From CAZALT01 sp964485515 (lineage in GTDB: Bacteria; Actinomycetota; Acidimicrobiia; Acidimicrobiales; Acidimicrobilacustridaceae), in NCBI GenBank assembly GCA_964485515.1, contig CAZALT010000148.1:1-8638 (forward strand): a DNA stretch of 8,638 bases, read 5' to 3'. The notes beneath the pieces were generated by a model. That model was given only the letters and a program-made list of their open reading frames with translations, searched no databases and was not told the DNA's origin. Shown here piece by piece: positions 1 through 5,551 of the stretch; within the stretch, counting starts at the first letter, position 1, and each line of letters begins with the position of its first letter. Both the position numbers and the translations under genes were made by a program.

Positions 1-2
1 CG

Positions 3-1490
3 CTACGAGGCGGTGGTCGGGAACCCGAGGTCGATGGTGCTGGTCGCCGGGTCGGGCCAGCGGGTGGTGACGACCTTGGGGCGTGTGTAGAAGCGGATCC
101 CGTCGGGGCCGTAGATGGAGCTGTCGCCGAAGAGGGAGTCCTTCCAGCCACCGAAGCTGTGCCACGCGACCGGCACCGGGATCGGCACGTTGACGCCGAC
201 CATGCCCACCTCGACCTCACGCTGGTACTGACGGGCCGCGCCGCCGTCGCGGGTGAAGATGGCGGTGCCGTTACCGTACGGGCTGCCGTTGACCACCTCG
301 AGCGCCTCGTCGAGCGACGAAACCCGCACCACGCTGAGCACGGGGCCGAAGATCTCGTCGTCGTAGACCCGCATGCCCGGTTTGACGTCGTCGAGCAGCG
401 CACATCCGTGGAAGAAGCCGTCGGCGGGCACACCGTCGGTGCCGTCCACCACCACGGTGGCGCCTTCGTCGCCCGCCCCATCGACGTAGGAGCGCACGCG
501 GTCGCGGTGCTGCGACGTGATGAGCGGGCCCATCATCGACGACGGATCGGCGCCGTTGCCGATGGTGACCCCAGGGATGCGCTCGACGATGGCATCGATG
601 AGCGGATCGGCGATGTCGCCCACGGCGACGACGACCGAGATGGCCATGCAACGCTCCCCCGCCGCGCCGTAGCCGGCGTTGATCGCCGCGTCGGCCGCGG
701 CGTCGAGCTCGGCGTCGGGCAGCACCACCATGTGGTTCTTGGCGCCGCCGAGGGCCTGCACCCGCTTGCCGTTCTTCGCTCCGATCTCGTAGATCGACCG
801 GGCGACAGGGGTGCTGCCCACGAAGCTGACCGCGGCGATGTCGGGGTGGGCAAGGATGGCCTGCACCGTCTCGACGTCGCCGTGCACCACGTTGAGCACG
901 CCGTCGGGGAGCCCCGCTTCATGAGCCAGCTCAGCGATGCGCACCGCCGCCGACGGATCGCGCTCGGAGGGCTTGAGCACGAACGCGTTCCCGCAGGCGA
1001 TGGCGTTGGCCAGCATCCACAACGGGACCATGATCGGGAAGTTGAACGGCGTGATGCCGGCCACGACGCCCAACGGTTCGCGGATGGTGTGCACGTCGAT
1101 GCCGGTGGACGCCTCGGCGTTGAGGTCGCCCTTGAGCAGGTCGGGCAGACCGCACGCGAACTCGATGCACTCGAGCCCGCGGGCAACTTCGCCCCGGGCG
1201 TCGTCGAGCACCTTGCCGTGCTCGCTCACCGCCAGACGGGCCAACTCGTCGGCGTGCTGATCGACGAGGTCACGGAAGCGGAACATGATCTTGGCCCGCT
1301 TGCTGAGCGACGATCGGCGCCACGCCTTGGACGCCTCGACCGCCACCGCCACCGCGGCATCGAGCTCGTCGGGCGAGGCGAGGGAGACCTCGGCCTGCTG
1401 CGTGCCGAGGGCGGGGTCGAAGACCGGGGCCGCCCGGCCGCTCGTTCCCGCCAGCTCTCGTCCGCCGACGAAGTGTTCGATGCGCTTCAT
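3..1490 (-). CDS. mmsA: CoA-acylating methylmalonate-semialdehyde dehydrogenase (MmsA/IolA type)
   Basis: 495-residue, full-length aldehyde dehydrogenase. Family role: oxidative decarboxylation of (methyl)malonate semialdehyde with CoA and NAD+ to propionyl- or acetyl-CoA, at the end of valine, thymine/beta-alanine or myo-inositol breakdown; cytosolic. Seen in the protein: an ITPFNFP stretch around residues 146-152 (oxyanion Asn150), a GSTPVA cofactor-loop motif at 225-230, GGAKNH at 248-253, and the catalytic Cys281 in GERCMA. GGAKNH stands where ordinary aldehyde dehydrogenases carry ELGGK with the general-base Glu; loss of that Glu is the hallmark of the CoA-dependent MMSDH group and is the main reason for this call. 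DEIFGPVLSV at 378-387 is also typical. The ATG start matches the usual N-terminus and has a weak AGGA four bases upstream. It is divergent from the hydrolase at 1592. The TAG stop lies two bases from the window edge, so downstream operon partners cannot be seen. Confidence 0.93.
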   Translation of the reverse strand: MKRIEHFVGGRELAGTSGRAAPVFDPALGTQQAEVSLASPDELDAAVAVAVEASKAWRRSSLSKRAKIMFRFRDLVDQHADELARLAVSEHGKVLDDARGEVARGLECIEFACGLPDLLKGDLNAEASTGIDVHTIREPLGVVAGITPFNFPIMVPLWMLANAIACGNAFVLKPSERDPSAAVRIAELAHEAGLPDGVLNVVHGDVETVQAILAHPDIAAVSFVGSTPVARSIYEIGAKNGKRVQALGGAKNHMVVLPDAELDAAADAAINAGYGAAGERCMAISVVVAVGDIADPLIDAIVERIPGVTIGNGADPSSMMGPLITSQHRDRVRSYVDGAGDEGATVVVDGTDGVPADGFFHGCALLDDVKPGMRVYDDEIFGPVLSVVRVSSLDEALEVVNGSPYGNGTAIFTRDGGAARQYQREVEVGMVGVNVPIPVPVAWHSFGGWKDSLFGDSSIYGPDGIRFYTRPKVVTTRWPDPATSTIDLGFPTTAS

Positions 1491-1552
1491 GGTGTCCTGA
1501 CCTTCCGCGCCCGGCGATCGGTGTCGATCAGGGACGGCGCGGGTCGAAGTAA

Positions 1553-1568
1553 GTAAGTGTTCTCTCAG
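1553..1568. promoter_or_regulatory. Degenerate operator-like site between mmsA and the hydrolase gene
   Basis: GTAAGTG-TT-CTCTCAG. The left half-site is identical to that of the perfect palindrome at 3775-3790 and the two-base spacer is the same length, but only 4 of 7 bases of the right half match. An extra GTAA lies just upstream (GTAAGTAAGTG). It sits in the divergent region 1491-1591, about 24 bases before the hydrolase ATG and 63 bases before the mmsA ATG, so one dimeric regulator could act on both. That it is a functional site is inference from similarity and position only. Confidence 0.35.
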
Positions 1569-1591
1569 CAGTAGAAGCTACCCTCCCGGTC

Positions 1592-2452
1592 ATGGCAACG
1601 ACAACGGTGAACGGCCTCACCATCGCCTACGAGATGGTCGGCGACGCGGGCCAGCCCTGGGTCCTGACCCCAGGTGGGCGATTCAGCAAGGACTACGGGG
1701 GCGTGCGCGAGCTGGCGACGGCCATCGCCGATGCCGGCAACCGGGTCGTCATCTGGGACCGACCCAACACGGGCGAGTCCGACGTCACCTTCGAAGGGTC
1801 GTCCGAGTCCGTCGTGCAGGCCGATGCCCTGGGTGGACTCATCCGTGCGCTCGACCTCGGCCCGACGATCATCGCCGGCGGATCGGGCGGATCACGGGTC
1901 TCGCTCATCGCCGCCGGCCGGCACCCCGACCTCACGAAGGCCCTCGCCATCTGGTGGATCAGCGGCGGCCCGCTCGGCCTGATCGCGCTCGGCTACCACT
2001 ACTGCTCCGACTCGATCCGCGCCGCGTGGCAGGGCGGGATGGAGGCGGTCGTCGAGCTGCCGGAGTGGGGCGAGGTCCTGGAACGCAACGCGGGCAACCG
2101 GACCCGCATGCTCGCCCTCGACCCGCAGGACTTCATCGCCACGCTCGAACGCTGGATGGTCACCTACTGCCCGTGCGGCGAGGAGCTGGTGCCCGGTCTC
2201 ACGGCGGCCGAGCAGGCGACGCTCACGATTCCCACGCTCGTCTTCCGCAGCGGCGCCAGCGACATGAACCACCCCCGCGCCACGTCGGAGACCATCGCCG
2301 CCGCGCTCCCCGACGCCGAGCTGGTCGAGCCCCCGTGGGGCGACCGCGAGTGGATGGACCGCCAGGCCGCCCGGGCGCAGGGCGAGGCCTTGTTCGCCCG
2401 CTGGCCGCTGCTCGCCCCCCAGCTGCTCGACTGGGCCGACGGCCTGAGCTGA
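1592..2452 (+). CDS. Alpha/beta-hydrolase-fold protein, catalytic histidine not evident
   Basis: 286 residues, the normal length for a single-domain alpha/beta hydrolase; no signal peptide, so cytosolic. The N-terminal strands (VNGLTIAYEMVG) lead to a TPGGR oxyanion-type turn at 26-30, a DRPNTGES segment at 56-63, and the nucleophile elbow GGSGG at 96-100 with Ser98. The acid is probably Asp224 in SGASDMNHP (220-228). Odd: there is no His at all after residue 227, whereas the family normally has its catalytic His near the C-terminus. The matching stretch reads VEPPWGDREW (245-254). His227 is the only late His and normally belongs to the acid-loop motif. Function is therefore uncertain: an esterase or C-C bond hydrolase with altered chemistry, or a non-hydrolytic member. 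No clear Shine-Dalgarno precedes the ATG, so a short or leaderless transcript is possible. It is divergent from mmsA and convergent with the Rieske gene. Confidence 0.85.
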   Translation: MATTTVNGLTIAYEMVGDAGQPWVLTPGGRFSKDYGGVRELATAIADAGNRVVIWDRPNTGESDVTFEGSSESVVQADALGGLIRALDLGPTIIAGGSGGSRVSLIAAGRHPDLTKALAIWWISGGPLGLIALGYHYCSDSIRAAWQGGMEAVVELPEWGEVLERNAGNRTRMLALDPQDFIATLERWMVTYCPCGEELVPGLTAAEQATLTIPTLVFRSGASDMNHPRATSETIAAALPDAELVEPPWGDREWMDRQAARAQGEALFARWPLLAPQLLDWADGLS

Positions 2453-2462
2453 CCCGCCCACC

Positions 2463-2527
2463 ACCTGCCTGCCGTACTGGCTGGGCAGGTACGCCGAATA
2501 GCCCGGGTCTTCCCAGCCAGTTCGGCG
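2463..2527. terminator. Overlapping inverted repeats between convergent genes, probable two-way terminator
   Basis: The 78-base space between the hydrolase stop and the Rieske stop holds three inverted repeats. ACCTGCC (2463-2469) pairs with GGCAGGT (2484-2490), with an inner GCC/GGC pairing. ACTGGCTGGG (2476-2485) pairs with CCCAGCCAGT (2512-2521), a perfect 10-bp arm. CGCCGAA (2492-2498) pairs with TTCGGCG (2521-2527). The first two are mutually exclusive. There is no clear U-tract, so these are not classical Rho-independent terminators, but GC-rich stems without a U-run are common between convergent actinobacterial genes. The terminator role is inferred from position. Confidence 0.4.
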
Positions 2528-2530
2528 GAA

Positions 2531-3700
2531 TCAGCCGCCGTTGCGGGCACGGTGCGCGGCGAGCACCGCTTCGTAGCCTTCGTGCAGGTGCTGGAGCGCG
2601 GGCTCGTTGCGGCCGAAGATCACCGTCGGCACCAGGCCGGTGCTGAGACCGGGCTCGGTCCGGCCCGCGACCCAGAAGTCCTCGCCGTCGACGACGGTGT
2701 CGCAGATCCACGGGGCCATCTCGGCGAGCTTGGCGGCGTCCTCCTCGGACAGGTCCGGCCGGATGTAGGTGGAGTGCAGCACGGCTGATGTCGTCGGTCC
2801 GGTGGGCAGGATCTGCCACAGCTCGATGTGTCGGCTGTCGAACGTGAGGCTCACGTTGGGGAACACGGCGTACTGGTAGCTGAAGTACCGGTCGACGTCG
2901 GTCCAGTCCTCCTCCGGCACGTCCTTCAGCTCGTCGATGGTGCGCAGCGCCGAGGCGTTGCGGAGGTGACGACCCATCGGATCGAAGGTGAGCACACCGC
3001 CGTACGCGTAGGTGGCCAGCGTGTTCTTGTGCAGGTAGTTGAAGTGGTAGTTCTCGCGGTACGTGTCGAGCGTGGTCTTCCAATTGGCCTGCACCTCGTG
3101 CACGTGAGGCTCGCCGAACAGCTCCCACGACGCGAAGTCGAGCAGCGCCAGCTCCTCGGCCAGATCGAGCCCCAGCAGCTCCTCGGCGTCGATGGGTTCA
3201 CCGGGACGAAGGCGGCCGAAGACGACCCCACGGGCCTCGTCCACGGGAAGCTCGATGAGCCCCTTGTCCTCCTTGCAGATGCCCTCGAATGCCTCCTCGG
3301 TCGGGATGCCGACGAGCGTGCCGTCCATCTCGTAGGACCAGGCGTGGAACGGGCAGGTGAAGCGCCGGGCCCGGCCGACGCCGTCGAGCAGGCGCACGCC
3401 CCGGTGCCGGCACACGTTGGCGAACGAGCGGACCTTGCCGTCCTTGTCACGCGTCACGAAGACGGGGGTGTCGCACAGGTCGACGGTGACGTAGCTGCCC
3501 GGCTTGGGCAGCGCACCGGACAGGCACAGCACGACCGGATGGTTGATGAAGAGCGCGTCGACCTCCTCGGCGTAGCGCTCGGGCGACGTGTAGTTCGAGG
3601 TGTCGACCTCGATCGCCTCGGGCGCCATGTCGGTGGTGCCGGCGGCCAGGTGGTCGAGCAGGCGACGGGCGATCGTGTGCTCGAGTGCTTCCTTGTCCAT
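2531..3700 (-). CDS. Rieske non-heme iron oxygenase, alpha (catalytic) subunit
   Basis: 389 residues, full length. The N-terminal Rieske domain binds a [2Fe-2S] cluster through C97-R-H99, 16 residues, then C116-P-F-H119 (canonical CxH-x16-CxxH). The C-terminal catalytic domain carries NWKTTLDTYRENYHFNYLH (206-224). By family alignment the mononuclear iron ligands are His219 and His224, with Asp341 in GEDFWVAG as the likely third. Glu216, three residues before His219, takes the bridging position that is Asp in naphthalene dioxygenase. The family transfers electrons from cluster to iron to hydroxylate aromatic rings or oxidise quaternary amines; the substrate cannot be read here. It is not a close match to KshA, the 3-ketosteroid 9-alpha-hydroxylase. 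No ferredoxin, reductase or beta subunit gene lies in the window. The ATG has a good AGGGGG Shine-Dalgarno six bases upstream. Its upstream region holds the palindrome at 3775-3790, which probably regulates it. Confidence 0.92.
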   Translation of the reverse strand: MDKEALEHTIARRLLDHLAAGTTDMAPEAIEVDTSNYTSPERYAEEVDALFINHPVVLCLSGALPKPGSYVTVDLCDTPVFVTRDKDGKVRSFANVCRHRGVRLLDGVGRARRFTCPFHAWSYEMDGTLVGIPTEEAFEGICKEDKGLIELPVDEARGVVFGRLRPGEPIDAEELLGLDLAEELALLDFASWELFGEPHVHEVQANWKTTLDTYRENYHFNYLHKNTLATYAYGGVLTFDPMGRHLRNASALRTIDELKDVPEEDWTDVDRYFSYQYAVFPNVSLTFDSRHIELWQILPTGPTTSAVLHSTYIRPDLSEEDAAKLAEMAPWICDTVVDGEDFWVAGRTEPGLSTGLVPTVIFGRNEPALQHLHEGYEAVLAAHRARNGG

Positions 3701-3706
3701 GGCGAA

Positions 3707-3712
3707 CCCCCT
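3707..3712 (-). promoter_or_regulatory. Shine-Dalgarno of the Rieske oxygenase gene
   Basis: AGGGGG on the minus strand, six bases before the ATG at 3700. It is one of only two strong ribosome binding sites in the window and supports the chosen start. Confidence 0.7.
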
Positions 3713-3763
3713 GCTCCCTGGCCCCGTGCGGTGTGCGGTGTGGTCGACGGCCCGGTGCCCGCC

Positions 3764-3769
3764 AGCGTA
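3764..3769 (-). promoter_or_regulatory. Candidate -10 box for the Rieske gene
   Basis: TACGCT on the minus strand fits the actinobacterial TANNNT -10 pattern and lies 64 bases upstream of the Rieske ATG. The palindrome at 3775-3790 falls just upstream, in the -10/-35 spacer, where a bound repressor would block RNA polymerase. No convincing -35 box is visible. Confidence 0.35.
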
Positions 3770-3774
3770 GCAAA

Positions 3775-3790
3775 GTAAGTGCTCACTTAC
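3775..3790. promoter_or_regulatory. Perfect operator-like palindrome GTAAGTG-CT-CACTTAC
   Basis: Two perfect 7-base arms with a 2-base spacer, in the space between the Rieske gene (minus) and the small membrane-protein gene (plus). The size and form are typical of sites for dimeric TetR-family regulators, which often control ACAD and oxygenase genes in Actinobacteria; no regulator gene lies in the window. Candidate -10 boxes abut or overlap it on both strands (TACGCT at 3764-3769, minus; TACGAT at 3788-3793, plus), as expected for a divergent operator. A half-matching copy lies at 1553-1568. Confidence 0.6.
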
Positions 3791-3793
3791 GAT
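3788..3793 (+). promoter_or_regulatory. Candidate plus-strand -10 box overlapping the palindrome
   Basis: TACGAT fits TANNNT and overlaps the right arm of the palindrome. A transcript from here would have a leader of roughly 135 bases before the small gene at 3937. I see no hairpin or known riboswitch in that leader. Weak evidence from a short motif. Confidence 0.25.
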
Positions 3794-3936
3794 GAGGCGA
3801 GGCCCGTCCCCTGCCTACGACCTCGACGGGGGAGACCATTGTGCCCTCGGCGCACGAGCCGTAGCCTCGGTGCACCTTCCCCGGTTCGATCGGCTACGGC
3901 CGATCCGCAGCCCCGTTGCACGAACACCGGACAACC

Positions 3937-4230
3937 GTGGCTCTCGACACCAAGCACCGCAGCTCGATCTACAACAAGCTGCTCACGACACTCGGAGAGG
4001 AGGACGCAAGCGTGTTGATGGATCAGTTCCCCGCCGTCGAAGCCAACGAGCTCGTCACCAAGCAGTTCCTGCGCGCCGAGCTCGCCGAGATCCGTGTCGA
4101 GATGGCCGACCTCCGGACCGATTTCCACACCGAGATGCGGGCGCTCTCCAACCGGCTGATGGCCTGGTCGATCGCCACGATGTTCACGGGCATCGGGCTG
4201 GCCGTCGCGTTCACCCGCACACTGGGCTGA
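3937..4230 (+). CDS. Small coiled-coil protein with C-terminal membrane segment, function unknown
   Basis: 97 residues from a GTG start. Residues 1-35 form an amphipathic helical head with an acidic patch (LGEEDASVLMDQFP). Residues 40-73 are a heptad-like charged helix, likely coiled coil (FLRAELAEIRVEMADLR and on). Residues 76-93 are a hydrophobic membrane span, then a short tail (TRTLG). The layout resembles small conserved actinobacterial hypotheticals of a CCDC90/DUF1640-like kind: soluble head, coiled coil, single C-terminal anchor, probably oligomeric in the cytoplasmic membrane. I do not assign a function. A TTG at 3916 would add seven residues (MHEHRTT); GTG is preferred because MALDTKHR fits the usual start of such proteins and a GGA lies near. 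It is convergent with the ACAD run, with only 24 bases between stops and no hairpin there. Confidence 0.72.
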   Translation: MALDTKHRSSIYNKLLTTLGEEDASVLMDQFPAVEANELVTKQFLRAELAEIRVEMADLRTDFHTEMRALSNRLMAWSIATMFTGIGLAVAFTRTLG

Positions 4231-4254
4231 CGGCAGATCCAACGGGGACCGGGG

Positions 4255-5469
4255 TCAGCGGCGGAGACGGGCGCCGAGCAGTCGGCGGTGGTCGCCTGGC
4301 GAGCCCAGCAGTGCCCGGTCGACCATGGCCCGCTTGAGGTAGCGGTGGATGCCGCTCTCCCACGTGTAGCCGATGCCACCGTGGAGCTGCATGGCCACGC
4401 CGGTGGCCTCGACTGCGGCATCGGTGAGGAACGACTTGGCCCGCGATGCGGCGACGGTGGCATTCGGGTCGCCGGTGGCGATCGCCGCGATCGCGGCGTC
4501 GAGCAGCTCGCGGCCGACGCGGAGCTCGACGAGCACATCGGCGCACTGGTGCTTGACCGCCTGGAACGAGCCGATCGCCCGGTCGAACTGCTTGCGCTGC
4601 GCGACGTAGGCGACGGTGAGATCGAGCATCGCCGACGCGACGCCCATGGCGTCGATGGCCAGCGCGACGGCGCCTCGGTCGATGGCGTGTTGGGCCGACC
4701 AGACGGGATCGCTCTCACCGAGGTCGCTGAACGCCCACACGTCATCAGGCGCCACGGCGAGGTTGGTCACCTCGATCGACGCCAGGTCCCGAGACTCGTC
4801 GAGGACCGGTTCCGGAGTGGTGGTGAGGTCGGATGCCGCGACCGACACGACGACCCAACCCGACGAGCGATCGTTCGACCCGGCGTCGGCGTCGGCGTCG
4901 NNNNNNNNNNNNNNNNNNNNNNNNNNNNNNNNNNNNNNNNNNNNNNNNNNNNNNNNNNNNNNNNNNNNNNNNNNNNNNNNNNNNNNNNNNNNNNNNNNNN
5001 CGTCGGCCAGGAGCAGGAACCGATCGGCCGACACCGCATCCGCGACGTAGCGGGCGCGCCCGTCGAGACGACCGCGTCGGAGGCGGAAGGCCGGGCTGGC
5101 GAGCGCAGCGTTGCCGTCCGCGGCGAAGGCCACCGCGACTCGCGACGACCCGGATGCGATCTCGCGGAGCAGCTCGTCGCGCCGCGCTCCCCCATCGACG
5201 GCGAGCAGCGCGCCGACCCCGAGCACCGTCGTGCCGAGGAACGCGCCCGGAGCAGTCGCCCGAGCGATCTCTTCGAGAACCACGGCGGCCTCGGCGAACG
5301 TCGCCCCCGACCCGTCCAGCTCCTCGGGGATCTCGAGCGACAGCCATCCCAGCTCGGCGGCCAGCTCCCACGTGAGCGACGACCCGAGCTCTGAGCGCCC
5401 CAGCACATCGCGTGCGACGTCGCGCAGCTCGCCGTGCATCTCCGCGAAGTCGATGTCGAGATCGCTCAT
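4255..5469 (-). CDS. ACAD-family small (beta-type) subunit, interrupted by an assembly gap
   Basis: Last ACAD gene of the run. The N-terminal part has 156 residues (MSDLDIDFAEMHGELRD to RFLLLAD) and the C-terminal part 214 (DADADAGSND to GARLRR), in the same frame across 100 Ns. Without the Ns the protein is about 371 residues, normal for the family. ACAD features: N-terminal helical domain, a short central beta domain, then the QRKQFDRAIGSFQAVKH helix motif and QLHGGIGYTWE near the C-terminus. Missing: the SEPxAGSD flavin/substrate motif (VAVAFAADGNAALASP stands there) and the C-terminal catalytic Glu (RALLGSPGDHRRLLG where active enzymes have YEGT). This fits the non-catalytic partner of an alpha2beta2 ACAD, pairing with the product of 5552-6784 encoded 82 bases upstream. 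ATG 5469 is chosen because it gives the normal N-terminus; the open frame continues upstream to a GTG at 5649 but overlaps the preceding gene. Shine-Dalgarno weak. Confidence 0.85.
   Translation of the reverse strand: MSDLDIDFAEMHGELRDVARDVLGRSELGSSLTWELAAELGWLSLEIPEELDGSGATFAEAAVVLEEIARATAPGAFLGTTVLGVGALLAVDGGARRDELLREIASGSSRVAVAFAADGNAALASPAFRLRRGRLDGRARYVADAVSADRFLLLADXXXXXXXXXXXXXXXXXXXXXXXXXXXXXXXXXXDADADAGSNDRSSGWVVVSVAASDLTTTPEPVLDESRDLASIEVTNLAVAPDDVWAFSDLGESDPVWSAQHAIDRGAVALAIDAMGVASAMLDLTVAYVAQRKQFDRAIGSFQAVKHQCADVLVELRVGRELLDAAIAAIATGDPNATVAASRAKSFLTDAAVEATGVAMQLHGGIGYTWESGIHRYLKRAMVDRALLGSPGDHRRLLGARLRR
4884..5006. repeat. CGTCGG hexanucleotide repeat interrupted by the assembly gap
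   Basis: The left flank is CGTCGG CGTCGG CGTCG (4884-4900) and the right flank CGTCGG (5001-5006). On the coding (minus) strand the unit reads as alternating Asp-Ala. One missing G would join the flanks into four perfect copies; in general 1+6k missing bases keep both repeat register and reading frame. Confidence 0.7.
4901..5000. other. Assembly gap, 100 Ns
   Basis: Exactly 100 Ns, the usual placeholder for a scaffold join of unknown size, inside the ACAD gene at 4255-5469. It falls in the loop between two beta strands of the central domain, where homologues need only a few linker residues. The true missing length is probably much shorter than 100, or is extra repeat copies. Confidence 0.97.
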
Positions 5470-5531
5470 GACGCGCGACCCATGAAGAACTTCGCCGGCC
5501 TCTGACCGCCGCGCCCCTTCCATCGTTCTGG

Positions 5532-5541
5532 GGTCACGACC
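5532..5541. repeat. GGTCACGACC near-palindrome, copy 1
   Basis: A 10-base near-palindrome (GGTC-AC-GACC) in the 82-base gap between the genes at 5552-6784 and 4255-5469, about 10 bases after the upstream stop. The same 10 bases recur at 7799-7808, also just after a large-subunit ACAD stop. Nothing else of note was seen in the gap. Function unknown. Confidence 0.4.
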
Positions 5542-5551
5542 GCGGCGAAGC

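Noticed and set aside
159..1556. Long plus-strand open frame of 465 codons opposite mmsA
   Set aside because: Low-complexity His/Arg/Asp-rich translation with no family resemblance, fully antisense to a convincing MmsA. It is a GC-driven shadow.
2531..3700. KshA (3-ketosteroid 9-alpha-hydroxylase), which would fit a steroid locus with paired ACADs
   Set aside because: The Rieske and iron-site contexts (CRHRGVRLL, CPFHAWSYEMDG, ENYHFNYLH) do not resemble KshA as I know it, and no KshB, KstD or other steroid-ring gene is present.
4231..4254. Terminator between the small gene and the ACAD run
   Set aside because: Only 24 bases, with no inverted repeat or T-tract.
3779..4337. Plus-strand frames at 3779-4018 and 3792-4337 overlapping the small membrane-protein gene
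   Set aside because: Arg/Pro-rich shadow translations. The frame at 3937-4230 alone shows coiled-coil and membrane-segment structure.
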